Part shown: one piece after another, positions 17,578 to 26,649 of the stretch
Position numbering within the stretch: the first letter of the stretch is position 1
Layout of the letters: every line of letters begins with the position of its first letter
Assembly (NCBI RefSeq): GCF_000759445.1
Contig: NZ_JRMB01000004.1
Span: 62,001 to 126,000 of the forward strand
DNA length: 64,000 nucleotides
DNA from: Pseudomonas lutea
GTDB lineage: Bacteria; Pseudomonadota; Gammaproteobacteria; Pseudomonadales; Pseudomonadaceae
Direction of reading: 5' to 3'
Notes under the pieces: generated by a model
The model's database searches: none
The model's input: only the letters and a program-made list of their open reading frames with translations
What the model was told of the DNA's origin: nothing
Translations under genes and position numbers: made by a program

Positions 17578-18540
17578 GTGAGCACTATTCCCGACCTGTC
17601 CCCGGAGTCCTGCGCCGAAGGCGTGACCGGCCACTGGCAACTGCAGCGGATTGTGGATGAGCTGCGCGCGGCACGTGATGACTGGCGCACCAGCAACGGG
17701 CGAATCAGCGGAGAGAAGGGCGGCCGCGAGCTGCCTTCACGCGAAGCGATGCGCGACATCCTCGACGCGCTGTCCGGTGCACTGTTCCCGATGCGGCTGG
17801 GCCCGGTAGACCTGCGTGAAGAGAGCGAAGACTTTTATGTCGGGCATACCCTCGACGTGGCCTTGAACTCATTGCTGGCGCAGGCGCGGCTCGAGTTGCG
17901 TTACGCCGCACGGCAGCAAGGTCAAGACGCCAGCTGCGCCGATGTGCATGCCGAGCGGTTGATCCAGGACTTTGCGAGCGCGCTGCCGACCATTCGCCGC
18001 ATCCTCGACACCGACGTGCTGGCGGCCTATCACGGCGATCCTGCCGCGCGCAGCGTTGACGAGGTCCTGCTGTGCTACCCAGGCATTCTGGCGGTGATTC
18101 ACCATCGTCTGGCCCACCATCTGTATCACAACGGATTACCGCTGCTGGCGCGCATCAGTGCCGAACTGGCCCATTCCGCTACTGGCATTGACATCCATCC
18201 TGGCGCCCGGATCGGCCCGAGTTTCTTTATCGATCACGGGACCGGCGTGGTGATTGGCGAAACGGCGATCATCGGCGAGCGAGTGCGCATCTACCAGGCC
18301 GTCACCCTGGGCGCCAAACGCTTCCCGTCCGATGAGGACGGGCAATTGCTCAAAGGCCATGCCCGCCACCCGATTGTGGAGGACGACGTGGTGATCTACG
18401 CCGGTGCCACCATTCTGGGCCGCATTACCATCGGCAAAGGCTCAACCATTGGCGGTAACGTCTGGTTGACGCGGGGTGTGCCACCGGGCAGCAACGTCAA
18501 TCAGGCGAGCCTGCAGCATGATGATGGCTGCCCCAAGTAA
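17578..18540 (+). CDS. epsC: Serine O-acetyltransferase, EpsC type
   Basis: This enzyme transfers acetyl from acetyl-CoA to L-serine, the first step of cysteine synthesis. The 320-residue product has an N-terminal helical region of about 180 residues and a left-handed beta-helix with hexapeptide repeats (IDIHPGARIGPSFFIDHGTG, VIGETAIIGERV, ATILGRITIGKGSTIGGNVW). The catalytic His/Asp region is IDHGTGVVIGE. The start is GTG at 17578 behind TTGAGGAGAAACC. The A/T-run at 17489-17502 upstream might be a CysB-type regulatory region; that is a guess. Confidence 0.9.
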   Translation: MSTIPDLSPESCAEGVTGHWQLQRIVDELRAARDDWRTSNGRISGEKGGRELPSREAMRDILDALSGALFPMRLGPVDLREESEDFYVGHTLDVALNSLLAQARLELRYAARQQGQDASCADVHAERLIQDFASALPTIRRILDTDVLAAYHGDPAARSVDEVLLCYPGILAVIHHRLAHHLYHNGLPLLARISAELAHSATGIDIHPGARIGPSFFIDHGTGVVIGETAIIGERVRIYQAVTLGAKRFPSDEDGQLLKGHARHPIVEDDVVIYAGATILGRITIGKGSTIGGNVWLTRGVPPGSNVNQASLQHDDGCPK

Positions 18541-18582
18541 GCGGTGAGCCGCAGTCACTGACCCTTGCGGGTTTCGATTTTT

Positions 18583-18666
18583 GGGAGCCGGCTTGCTGGC
18601 AAACGTGCTGTGTCGGGTGCGAAGAATTGCCTGACGCGACGGGTTCGCCAGCGAGCCGGCTCCTAT
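18583..18666. repeat. REPIN (inverted REP pair) between epsC and betT
   Basis: GGAGCCGGCTTGCTGGCAAA at the left and TTCGCCAGCGAGCCGGCTCC at the right are near-perfect inverted copies of one REP unit, spaced by about 45 bp. The same unit recurs at 23053-23139 and 39560-39586. Confidence 0.85.
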
Positions 18667-18907
18667 AGTTTTTCAACGCTATCAAATCCCTCCCTGGCCC
18701 ACGGAACGAAAGGCTTTCGTCATCCGTCCTACCCTCGCCTCGATGGGCTTCACGCCACCGTGGATTAGTCTCTCGGCACCTATCCGTGTTTTAATTGAAC
18801 GTTCAATCAAGTTAAATCGGTGGTTCGCTGCCCGCTTATCTCAGGAGGCCTACCTTTGCCGCATACCCATTGCATGATCGTTCCTCTCGCCGCGCGGCGG
18901 GGTTCAC
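18667..18907 (+). promoter_or_regulatory. betT upstream region
   Basis: No gene is seen between the REPIN and betT. The stretch carries the BetI-like operator at 18791-18810 and a Shine-Dalgarno-like CGGCGGGG just before the betT ATG at 18908. A CAGGAGG at 18842-18848 is too far from the ATG to serve it. A sigma-70 promoter presumably overlaps the operator, but I cannot place its -35/-10 hexamers with confidence. Confidence 0.4.
18791..18810. promoter_or_regulatory. BetI-like operator
   Basis: The 20-mer TTAATTGAACGTTCAATCAA is a palindrome with a single mismatch; its core ATTGAACGTTCAAT is perfect. It matches the known form of BetI sites, where the choline-responsive TetR repressor binds upstream of betIBA and betT in Pseudomonas and E. 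coli. Its position 98 bp before the choline transporter gene supports repression relieved by choline. Confidence 0.8.
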
Positions 18908-20902
18908 ATGAGTAATTCAAGTGCACCAACCAGCACGTCCGTTCGCATGAATGGCCCTGTTTTTTACTTCGCTGCCAGCTTTATCCTGATTTTCGGACTG
19001 GTCGTGATCGGCTTCCCCGAAGCCTCGGGCGCCTGGCTACTCGCTGCGCAGAACTGGGCCGCCAACACGGTTGGCTGGTACTACATGCTGGCGATGACGT
19101 TGTATTTGCTCTTCGTGGTAATCACCGCGATGTCTGGTTACGGCAAGATCAAGCTCGGCGCCGACCACGATGAGCCCGAATTCAGCTACCTGTCGTGGGC
19201 AGGGATGCTGTTCGCGGCGGGGATCAGTATCACGCTGTTTTTCTTCTGTGTGTCCGAGCCGCTGACCCACATGCTGCAGCCGCCGCAGGGTGAGGGCGGT
19301 ACCACCCAATCGGCGCGCCAGGCCATGCAGCTGCTGTTCCTGCATTGGGGCCTGCACGGCTGGGGCGTGTTCGCCTTCGTCGGCATGGCGCTGGCGTACT
19401 TCGCCTATCGTCACAATCTTCCGCTGGCGCTGCGTTCGGCGCTGTACCCCTTGATTGGCAAGCGCATCAACGGGCCAATCGGCTACGCCGTTGACGGTTT
19501 TGGCATCATCGCCACCATCTTCGGGCTCGGCGCCGACATGGGCTTCGGCGTGCTGCACCTAAATTCCGGGCTGGATTACCTGTTCAACGTGCCGCATACC
19601 CACTGGATTCAAGTGGGTCTGATTACCCTCATGATGGGGGCGGCAATCCTGGTGGCCATCGCCGGCGTCGACAAGGGCGTGCGTGTGATGTCTGACATCA
19701 ACATGCTGCTGGCCTGCGCGCTGCTGCTGTTTGTGCTGTTCGCAGGGCCAACACAACACCTGCTCAACACGCTGGTGCAGAACATTGGTGATTACCTCGG
19801 CGCCCTGCCGGTCAAGAGTTTTGACGTGTATGCGTATGACGGCCCGAGCGACTGGCTCGGCGGCTGGACGGTCTTTTACTGGGCATGGTGGATTGCCTGG
19901 TCGCCTTTTGTCGGCCTCTTCATCGCGCGTATTTCACGCGGCCGCACCATCCGTGAGTTCGTCTTCGGCGTGCTGCTGATCCCCTTGGGCTTCACCCTGG
20001 CGTGGATGTCGATCTTTGGTAACAGCGCGATTGATCTGGTGCTCAACCACGGCATGGCTGCGTTGGGCCAGTCAGCCATCGAAGACCCTTCGATGACCCT
20101 GTACCTTATGCTGCAAACGTACCCGTGGAGCCGAACTGTAATTGCTGTCACGGTGTTTATCAGTTTCGTGTTCTTCGTCACCTCTGCCGACTCCGGCACC
20201 GTCGTGCTCTCGACGCTGTCCGCCAAGGGGGGCAATCCCGACGAAGACGGCCCGAAATGGCTGCGGGTGTTCTGGGGCGTGATGACTGCACTCATCACCA
20301 GCGGTTTGCTGTTCTCGGGCAGCATTGATGCGTTGAAGTCTGCGGTCGTGCTGACCTCGTTGCCCTTTTCGCTGATCCTGCTGCTGATGATGTGGGGGCT
20401 GCACAAGGCGTTCTACATGGAATCCCAGCGCAAGATCGCCCAGCTGTATTCACTGGCTCCGGTGTCCGGATCCCGACGTGGCGGCTGGCGTCAGCGGCTG
20501 ACTCAGGCAGTGGCATTTCCTTCGCGCGACGAGGTCTATCGCTTCCTGGATCAAACCGTCCGACCAGCGATTGAAGAGGTCACGGCGGTGTTCGTCGAGA
20601 AGGGCCTGACCGTGGTGACACAGCCTGACCCGGCCAATCACACGGTGGGTCTGGAAATTGGTCACGGTGAAGAGCGGCCGTTTGTGTACCAGGCGACGAT
20701 GCGCGGCTACTTCACGCCGTCCTTCGCGCGTGGCGGCATGGGCTCGAAGCAACTGAACAATCGCCGCTACTACCGCGCCGAAGTGCATCTGAGCGAAGGC
20801 AGTCAGGACTACGACTTGGTGGGCTACACCAAGGAACAGGTGATCAATGACATCCTCGACCAGTACGAACGGCACATGCAGTTCCTGCACTTGGTGCGCT
20901 AA
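18908..20902 (+). CDS. betT: Choline transporter BetT (BCCT family)
   Basis: This secondary transporter imports choline, probably proton-coupled, for glycine betaine synthesis or catabolism. It is 664 residues, near the E. coli BetT length (677). The twelve-helix BCCT core runs to about residue 510; the family's Trp-rich helix-8 segment is FYWAWWIAWSPFVGLFIARI and the helix-4 region is GMLFAAGISITLFFFCVSEP. A cytoplasmic C-terminal domain of about 150 residues (from about 515) fits the regulatory tail of long BetT proteins. A BetI-like operator lies upstream. No bet dehydrogenases are in the window. Confidence 0.93.
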   Translation: MSNSSAPTSTSVRMNGPVFYFAASFILIFGLVVIGFPEASGAWLLAAQNWAANTVGWYYMLAMTLYLLFVVITAMSGYGKIKLGADHDEPEFSYLSWAGMLFAAGISITLFFFCVSEPLTHMLQPPQGEGGTTQSARQAMQLLFLHWGLHGWGVFAFVGMALAYFAYRHNLPLALRSALYPLIGKRINGPIGYAVDGFGIIATIFGLGADMGFGVLHLNSGLDYLFNVPHTHWIQVGLITLMMGAAILVAIAGVDKGVRVMSDINMLLACALLLFVLFAGPTQHLLNTLVQNIGDYLGALPVKSFDVYAYDGPSDWLGGWTVFYWAWWIAWSPFVGLFIARISRGRTIREFVFGVLLIPLGFTLAWMSIFGNSAIDLVLNHGMAALGQSAIEDPSMTLYLMLQTYPWSRTVIAVTVFISFVFFVTSADSGTVVLSTLSAKGGNPDEDGPKWLRVFWGVMTALITSGLLFSGSIDALKSAVVLTSLPFSLILLLMMWGLHKAFYMESQRKIAQLYSLAPVSGSRRGGWRQRLTQAVAFPSRDEVYRFLDQTVRPAIEEVTAVFVEKGLTVVTQPDPANHTVGLEIGHGEERPFVYQATMRGYFTPSFARGGMGSKQLNNRRYYRAEVHLSEGSQDYDLVGYTKEQVINDILDQYERHMQFLHLVR

Positions 20903-20917
20903 GCCAACGCGTTTCAA

Positions 20918-21004
20918 GTAGAACGACGCTTGCCCGCGAAAGCGTCTGGTCAGTAAACCTCAGTGTTACTGACCAGACTCGTTTTGCGGGCAAGTGCGTT
21001 TCTA
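20918..21004. repeat. Long inverted repeat / REP-based hairpin between convergent genes
   Basis: GTAGAACGACGCTTGCCCGC at the left pairs with GCGGGCAAGTGCGTTTCTAC at the right, and an inner perfect stem GTCTGGTCAGTAA / TTACTGACCAGAC adds 13 bp. The 87-bp structure lies between the stops of betT and the SDR gene and probably ends both transcripts or protects their 3' ends. Confidence 0.8.
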
Positions 21005-21015
21005 CAGCATCGCTC

Positions 21016-21768
21016 CTACGCCAAGCCACCGTTGGCCCGCAGCACTTGCCCATTCACCCAGCCTGAATCGGGGCCGGCCAGAAAGGACACCACACTGGCA
21101 ATGTCTTCCGGTTGCCCGAGGCGCTGCAACGGGGGCATGTTGGCGAAGTGCTGGATTTGCTCTTCGCTTTTGCCGTGCATGAACAGTTCCGTGGCGACGG
21201 GCCCCGGTGCAACGGCGTTCACCGTGATATTGCGGCCACGCAGCTCCTTGGCAAACACGTGGGTAAAGGCCTCGACGGCCGCTTTTGTCGCGTTATAGAT
21301 CGCGTACCCCGGCAAGTTCAGCGCCAACGCAGTGGTGGAAAAGTTGATGATGCGTCCGCCATCCTTCATCCGGGCACCGGCCTCGCGCAGCGTGTTGAAG
21401 GTGCCGCGTGCGTTGATGTTGAATGCCAGATCGAACTGCTCATCACTCGTCTCAGCCAGCGGCAGGGCCTTCATGACGCCTGCGTTATTGACCAGCACGT
21501 CGACGTTTCCCAGCTGCGCTTCGGTTTGCTCAAAGAGATAACGGACCTCGTCGCTCCTGGCGATATCAGCTTTGATGGCGATGGCATGCCCGCCGGCAGC
21601 ATTCAGCTCTGCTGCAAGCGCATCAGCCTCGCCCGCACTGCTGGCGAAATTAATCACTACCGCAAAGCCGTCGCCGCTCAGGCGCCGGGCGATTTGCGCA
21701 CCGATGCCACGCGAGGCGCCGGTGATGATGGCAACAGGACGAGCGACTTGATTATCTGATTGCGTCAT
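21016..21768 (-). CDS. SDR-family NAD(P)-dependent oxidoreductase
   Basis: This 250-residue classical short-chain dehydrogenase has the cofactor motif TGASRGIG (about residues 16-23), NNAG (about 92-95), and catalytic Ser with YAIYNATKAA (Tyr-X3-Lys). It resembles FabG-like 3-oxoacyl reductases and similar SDRs; the substrate is unknown. The start at 21768 is supported by GGAGGCTCACC directly upstream; the frame is open for 71 more codons without coding character. It is divergent from the aldo-keto reductase gene, suggesting shared control of carbonyl detoxification. Confidence 0.9.
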   Translation of the reverse strand: MTQSDNQVARPVAIITGASRGIGAQIARRLSGDGFAVVINFASSAGEADALAAELNAAGGHAIAIKADIARSDEVRYLFEQTEAQLGNVDVLVNNAGVMKALPLAETSDEQFDLAFNINARGTFNTLREAGARMKDGGRIINFSTTALALNLPGYAIYNATKAAVEAFTHVFAKELRGRNITVNAVAPGPVATELFMHGKSEEQIQHFANMPPLQRLGQPEDIASVVSFLAGPDSGWVNGQVLRANGGLA

Positions 21769-22004
21769 GGTGAGCCTCCAATGTTGAAGTGGGACCAGCT
21801 TCACATGCCCGGGCGAGCGCATAAACAACCCGCAACGGATTTCGTTGTTTGACCACAGCCACCAATACCTCACGATGCCTGGCCGTGGGAGTTCGCAGAC
21901 CGGGCAACCGTCCTTTATCTTGAACCCCCGCGCCATCGGGAAATCCGAGTAATCTCGCAGGTTCGCTGTGTTCCCTGACACTCATACAAGAAAGAGAGGA
22001 CTGG

Positions 22005-23042
22005 ATGACTTACATCGCCGCCGAAAATCGTTATGAACGCATTCCCTATCGCCGCGTGGGCCGAAGCGGCCTGGTGTTGCCAGCGCTTTCCATGGGGTTG
22101 TGGCACAACTTTGGCGACAGCACGCCGATCGACACTCAACGCGCCATGTTGCGCACGGCGTTCGACCTGGGCATCAACCACTTCGACCTCGCCAACAATT
22201 ACGGTCCGCCCTACGGCAGTGCCGAAATCAACTTCGGGCGTCTCTTGAAGGAAGACTTCAAGCAGTATCGCGACGAGTTGATCATCTCCAGCAAAGCAGG
22301 CTGGGACATGTGGCCGGGGCCGTATGGTCAGGGCGGAGGTTCGCGCAAATATGTGCTCGCCAGCCTCGACCAGAGCTTGCAGCGCATGGGTCTGGAATAC
22401 GTGGATATTTTCTATTCCCACCGTTTTGACCCGGACACCCCGCTGGAAGAAACCGCGAGTGCTCTGGCCACCGCCGTGCAGCAAGGCAAGGCGCTGTACA
22501 TCGGGATCTCTTCCTATTCGGGCGCCAAGACCCGGGAAATGGCAGCCCTGTTGAAGGAGTGGAAAGTGCCGCTGCTGATCCATCAGCCGGCCTACAACCT
22601 GCTCAATCGCTGGGTAGAAAAAGACCTGCTGGACACTACCGACGAGTTGGGTTCAGGCGTTATCGCGTTTACCGCCCTGGCACAGGGTCTGCTCTCGGAC
22701 AAATACCTGAACGGCATTCCAAAGGATGCGCGGGTTAACCGCCCAGGCGGCGGCTCGCTACAGGCTGCGCATTTGTCGGAGCAGAACATCGAGCACGTGC
22801 GAGCCCTGAACGAAATTGCCAAGCGCCGTGGCCAGAGCCTGGCGCAGATGGCGCTGGCGTGGACGCTGCGTGATCCGCGCGTCACGTCCGCGTTGATCGG
22901 TGCAAGCCGCCCGGAGCAGATCATCGAGAACGTCGGCGCGCTCGACAATCTGGAATTCAGTCAGGAAGAACTGGCTGAGATCGATCGGTTCGCGGTGGAA
23001 GGCGGGATCAACCTGTGGGAGAAGCCGTCTTCGGCTGAGTAA
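22005..23042 (+). CDS. Aldo-keto reductase, L-glyceraldehyde 3-phosphate reductase (YghZ/Gpr) type
   Basis: This 345-residue NADPH-dependent (beta/alpha)8 reductase has catalytic residues visible as Asp and Tyr in FDLANNYGPPYGSAE, Lys in ISSKAGWDMWPG and His in IFYSHRFDPDTPLEETASAL. The NADPH-binding C-terminal segment is SALIGASRPEQIIENV. The family reduces L-glyceraldehyde 3-phosphate and methylglyoxal. It follows AAGAAAGAGAGGACTGG and is divergent from the SDR gene. Confidence 0.9.
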   Translation: MTYIAAENRYERIPYRRVGRSGLVLPALSMGLWHNFGDSTPIDTQRAMLRTAFDLGINHFDLANNYGPPYGSAEINFGRLLKEDFKQYRDELIISSKAGWDMWPGPYGQGGGSRKYVLASLDQSLQRMGLEYVDIFYSHRFDPDTPLEETASALATAVQQGKALYIGISSYSGAKTREMAALLKEWKVPLLIHQPAYNLLNRWVEKDLLDTTDELGSGVIAFTALAQGLLSDKYLNGIPKDARVNRPGGGSLQAAHLSEQNIEHVRALNEIAKRRGQSLAQMALAWTLRDPRVTSALIGASRPEQIIENVGALDNLEFSQEELAEIDRFAVEGGINLWEKPSSAE

Positions 23043-23052
23043 CAATAAGTGC

Positions 23053-23139
23053 TGTGGGGGAAGGTTTGCTGGCGAACATACGGCTCAGTGATGGAAGCAT
23101 CGCCTGACATGTCGTGTTCGCCAGCAAGCCGGCCCCTAC
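23053..23139. repeat. REPIN between aldo-keto reductase and ntrC
   Basis: GGAAGGTTTGCTGGCGAACA and TGTTCGCCAGCAAGCCGGCC form an inverted pair of REP units about 35 bp apart, of the same type as the copy at 18583-18666. It separates the convergent ends of the reductase and ntrC. Confidence 0.8.
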
Positions 23140-23182
23140 ATTGCGCCTAACCGGTCCGGTCAGTATGAGGAGCTGAGGCTGT

Positions 23183-24619
23183 TCAGGCTTCTTCACCCTC
23201 GTCGTCATCGCCCCCGTCGATCTTCATCCCCAGTTCCTTGATCTTGCGGGTCAAGGTGTTGCGGCCCCAGCCCAGTAGCACGGCGGCGTCGCGACGGCGA
23301 CCAGCGGTGTGTTTCAGGGCAGTTTCGATCATGATCCGCTCGAACGTCGGCACTGCGCTGTCCAGCAGGCTCGACTGCCCGCGGGCCAGCGCCTGATCGG
23401 CCCACTGTCGCAGCGCTTGTTCCCAGTTCGTCACCGGCGCCGCGTCCTGCGGCAGGCTCAGCAGTTCTGGAGGCAGGTCGCTGACGTGCACTTCGCGACC
23501 CGACGCCATCACAGTGATCCAGCGGCAGGTGTTTTCCAGCTGACGCACGTTGCCGGGCCAAGGCAGGTGCTTGAGGTATTCCTCGGTTTCCGACTTCAGC
23601 AGCTTCGGCTCAACCGCCAATTCCTGCGCAGCGCGGCTGAGGAAGTGTCGTGCCAGCGTCGGGATGTCTTCGCGTCTGTCGGACATGCGCGGGATATGAA
23701 TGCGGATGACGTTCAAGCGGTGGAACAAGTCCTCGCGAAACTTGCCGGCCTGCACCAGTGTTTCCAGGTTCTGGTGAGTAGCGGCAATGATCCGCACGTC
23801 GACTTTGACGGGGATATGCCCGCCTACCCGGTAGAACTCGCCGTCGGCCAGCACGCGAAGCAGCCGGGTCTGGGTATCGGCGGGCATGTCACCGATTTCA
23901 TCAAGGAACAGGGTGCCGCCGTCTGCTTGCTCGAAGCGGCCACGACGCAGGTTTGCAGCACCGGTAAATGCACCTTTTTCGTGACCGAACAGCTCGGACT
24001 CCATCAGGTCCTTCGGAATCGCCGCCATGTTCAGCGCGATGAACGGAGACGCGGAGCGCGGGCTGTGGCGGTGCAGGGCGTGGGCAACCAGCTCCTTACC
24101 GGTCCCTGATTCACCATTGATCAACACGGTGATGTTGGAGTGGCTCAAACGGCCAATAGCGCGGAACACCTCCTGCATGGCCGGCGCTTCGCCGATGATT
24201 TCCGGCGTGCGGGTCAGCGTTGGCGGGATATCAAGGCCTTGCTGTTCCTGCGCGTGCTGATTGGCGCGTTTGACCAGTGAGACGGCTTCGTCGACATCAA
24301 ACGGCTTGGGCAAATATTCGAACGCGCCGCCCTGATAGGACGCCACTGCGCTGTCCAGGTCCGAGTGCGCCGTCATGATGATGACTGGCAGACGCGGATG
24401 CTGTTCGCGGATACGCGCGAGCAAGTCCAGGCCGCTCGCGCCGGGCATGCGGATGTCTGAAATGATCACATCCGGCTGCTGGCGCGCCAGTCGGCTCATC
24501 ACGCCATCGGCGCTGTCGAAACTCTGAGTGGTCATGCCCTCTTGCTGCAGGGCTTTCTCCAACACCCAGCGGATGGAACGGTCGTCATCGACGATCCAGA
24601 CAGTTTCACTACGGCTCAT
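23183..24619 (-). CDS. ntrC: Nitrogen regulation response regulator NtrC (NRI)
   Basis: This sigma-54 activator turns on nitrogen-scavenging genes when phosphorylated by NtrB. It is 478 residues. The receiver domain (1-120) has phospho-acceptor Asp55 in ISDIRMPG. The AAA+ domain (about 145-380) has Walker A GESGTGKE and the sigma-54-contact loop GAFTGA. The C-terminal Fis-type helix-turn-helix is [20 protein letters not shown] (about 440-465). The start overlaps the ntrB stop by ATGA. Its target sites are seen upstream of glnA in this same window. Confidence 0.97.
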   Translation of the reverse strand: MSRSETVWIVDDDRSIRWVLEKALQQEGMTTQSFDSADGVMSRLARQQPDVIISDIRMPGASGLDLLARIREQHPRLPVIIMTAHSDLDSAVASYQGGAFEYLPKPFDVDEAVSLVKRANQHAQEQQGLDIPPTLTRTPEIIGEAPAMQEVFRAIGRLSHSNITVLINGESGTGKELVAHALHRHSPRSASPFIALNMAAIPKDLMESELFGHEKGAFTGAANLRRGRFEQADGGTLFLDEIGDMPADTQTRLLRVLADGEFYRVGGHIPVKVDVRIIAATHQNLETLVQAGKFREDLFHRLNVIRIHIPRMSDRREDIPTLARHFLSRAAQELAVEPKLLKSETEEYLKHLPWPGNVRQLENTCRWITVMASGREVHVSDLPPELLSLPQDAAPVTNWEQALRQWADQALARGQSSLLDSAVPTFERIMIETALKHTAGRRRDAAVLLGWGRNTLTRKIKELGMKIDGGDDDEGEEA

Positions 24620-25701
24620 GTCGACGCTGCTCCTTGTTCCAGCGGCAGGAAGATCGAGAATGTTGTATGGCCAGGATGGCTATCACACTCGATCAGCCCC
24701 TGGTGCTGACTGATGATGTTCTGGGTAATGGCGAGGCCCAGCCCGGTGCCATCCGGGCGGCCGCTGACCATGGGATAAAAAATGGTTTCCTGCAGCTCCG
24801 GCGGGATGCCGGGGCCGTTGTCGATGATCTCGATTTTGCTGACCAGCCGATGGCGCACATGGCCAATCGTAAACTGACGCATGGCGCGGGTGCGCAGACT
24901 GATCCGGCCCAGGCGCAGCTCATTCTGGCTGCTGATGGCCTGCATCGCGTTGCGTACGATGTTAAGCACCGCCTGAATCATCTGTTCGCGGTCGATCAAC
25001 ACGTCCGGAATGCTCGGGTCGTAGTCGCGCACGATGGTAATGCATCCCTGACTCTCGGCTTCTACCAGGCTGCATACACGCTCGAGGACCTCATGGACGT
25101 TGGTCATTGCCAGCAGTGGCAGCTTGTTGGAGCCCAGCATGCGATCGACCAGATTGCGCAGCCGGTCTGCCTCTTCAATGATGACGTTGGTGTAATCCTT
25201 GAGACTTTCTTCCGGCAGTTCCCGCGCAAGCAACTGCGCGGCGCCGCGAATCCCGCCGAGGGGATTCTTTATTTCGTGAGCCAGGCCGCGCACCAGCATT
25301 TTGGTGGTTTCCTGCTTGGACAGTTGCGCCTCCTCCTTGGTGATGCGCAGCAAACGATCACGGGGATGAACCTCCAGCAGGAGCATGGTTTCAGCCTGGG
25401 AGAGAATCGGCGTGACGGCGTAGTCGACCGTCAGCGTCTGGCCGGTCAGCGCCGTCAGCATCGCCTCTCGTTTTGTGAAGGGATGAGCCTGCTCCACTGC
25501 CTGGCGCAACGAACTGAGCGCTTCAGCCGACTCAGTGAACAACTCGCTGATGAATTGCCCGTGGCTGCGCTGACCACTGATGGCCAGCAGCATTTCAGCA
25601 GCAGGATTCATGTACTCCAGACGCAGGTCCGAGTTGAGCAGAATCGTGGCAGTGGTCAGGTTGTCGAGTAACAACCGATGCAACGCATCGCTGATAGTCA
25701 T
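24616..25701 (-). CDS. ntrB: Nitrogen regulation sensor histidine kinase NtrB (NRII)
   Basis: This is the cytoplasmic kinase/phosphatase of NtrC, controlled by PII. From ATG 25701 it has 361 residues. A PAS domain covers about 1-120, the phospho-accepting His142 lies in RGLAHEIKNPLGGIRGAAQL, and the ATP-binding N, G1 and G2 boxes are seen in VLNIVRNAMQA, EIIDNGPGIP and GRPDGTGLGLAI. The start MTISDALHRLLLDN is preferred over one nine codons upstream because of length conservation and AAGAGGTCACC upstream. There is no membrane segment. Confidence 0.96.
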   Translation of the reverse strand: MTISDALHRLLLDNLTTATILLNSDLRLEYMNPAAEMLLAISGQRSHGQFISELFTESAEALSSLRQAVEQAHPFTKREAMLTALTGQTLTVDYAVTPILSQAETMLLLEVHPRDRLLRITKEEAQLSKQETTKMLVRGLAHEIKNPLGGIRGAAQLLARELPEESLKDYTNVIIEEADRLRNLVDRMLGSNKLPLLAMTNVHEVLERVCSLVEAESQGCITIVRDYDPSIPDVLIDREQMIQAVLNIVRNAMQAISSQNELRLGRISLRTRAMRQFTIGHVRHRLVSKIEIIDNGPGIPPELQETIFYPMVSGRPDGTGLGLAITQNIISQHQGLIECDSHPGHTTFSIFLPLEQGAAST

Positions 25702-26004
25702 GAATCCCGGTGACCTCTTATGGCTCAATGCACGTCGGCGGCGCCGCCGGTGCAGGCTCTGATTGGTCTTTTGCCAGCGTTATGAAGCCGCTGAAACGTA
25801 TGATGTGTCCGCGTATTGATTACAAAATGCAAAAACCAAACCAAGGCTCCGAAAAGAAGCGTTGTCCGGGGAAATGCGGGCGTTTTTTGAACGGCAGGCG
25901 CGGCGACAGTGCATGAATGGCTTGGCCCCGAACCAAAATGGGCTGATCAAACGAAAGTTCGTTCAGCTTATGCACCATTATGGGGCTTTGCTAGCTTGGC
26001 CACA
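25702..26004. promoter_or_regulatory. Gap upstream of ntrB
   Basis: There is no convincing gene here. The stretch probably carries the promoter of ntrBC and 3' sequence of the DUF4124 genes. An NtrC-like site is listed separately at 25972-25986. I do not see a sigma-54 -24/-12 element. Confidence 0.4.
25972..25986. promoter_or_regulatory. Possible NtrC site upstream of ntrBC
   Basis: GCACCATTATGGGGC differs by one base from the NtrC consensus GCACC-N5-GGTGC. It lies 270 bp upstream of ntrB, near the 3' end of the DUF4124 gene. Autoregulation of ntrBC by NtrC is known in enteric bacteria; here it is only suggested by this site. Confidence 0.3.
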
Positions 26005-26649
26005 TCATCGAAAAAAGGGAAAAAAGCTCGATTCTTCTTCTGGTTTGTCTTTGATGGGGCATTCAGGTCGCACGCCGTAATCATCGTTCTTGCAGGGTTG
26101 GGCGAGGCGTTTCTGCGACAGCGAGATGCGAACCAGATGAAAGGGCTGGTTGGGTGTGCGCTCAAGTACTCGCCCTGTCTGGTCAACGATCTCGACCGAA
26201 AGTTGATGGGTGCCGCGATCAATATTGGTGAGCGGAAAAACCGGGCTGCGCGTTGGCGCTGCGTAGAGTTGGCCATCGAGCAGCAACCGGTAGACATGGC
26301 CGGGTTGAAGCTCGGGTTCATTGGTGACGGTGACATTCAGGTTGCCCTGGATGTCACGGACAGTGCTATCGGGCTCGGGGGCCAGTATGCGCAGAAGCTG
26401 ATAGCGGAAGATCGGGCTCGGCGCCGCCTTGACTCGTGAGACCCGATTCGCCTTATTCGCAGGCTGCTCAACCCTGTTGGTCGGCGCAATGTCGACCTTC
26501 TTTGCGTTGCGGTGGGGCTGATCGGTGAACACTCGATTGCCGTTTGCATCAACGTAGGTATAAACCTCTGCGACGGCCGTCTGGCTCAGGCTGATCAACG
26601 CGCACAGGGCAACGACGGACCGGCAAAAGCGTTTAAGGTCGTCCGGCAT
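26005..26649 (-). CDS. DUF4124 domain protein (copy 2)
   Basis: This 214-residue periplasmic protein of unknown function has a signal peptide ending SQTAVAEV (about residue 27). The DUF4124 motif EVYTYVDANGNRVFTDQP follows immediately, and the domain after about residue 85 repeats the layout of its upstream neighbour (PELQPGHVYRLLLDGQLYAA here, RLQPGHLLQLVVDGAPYGQP there). The C-terminal tail has CKNDDYGVRPECP, a possible disulfide pair. It overlaps the neighbouring paralogue by 17 bp and reads toward ntrBC. Confidence 0.85.
   Translation of the reverse strand: MPDDLKRFCRSVVALCALISLSQTAVAEVYTYVDANGNRVFTDQPHRNAKKVDIAPTNRVEQPANKANRVSRVKAAPSPIFRYQLLRILAPEPDSTVRDIQGNLNVTVTNEPELQPGHVYRLLLDGQLYAAPTRSPVFPLTNIDRGTHQLSVEIVDQTGRVLERTPNQPFHLVRISLSQKRLAQPCKNDDYGVRPECPIKDKPEEESSFFPFFR

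Noticed and set aside
21769..21981. 71-codon N-terminal extension of the SDR
   Set aside because: The short-chain dehydrogenase fold begins at the internal ATG with a strong GGAGGCTCACC ribosome binding site; the extension has no coding character.
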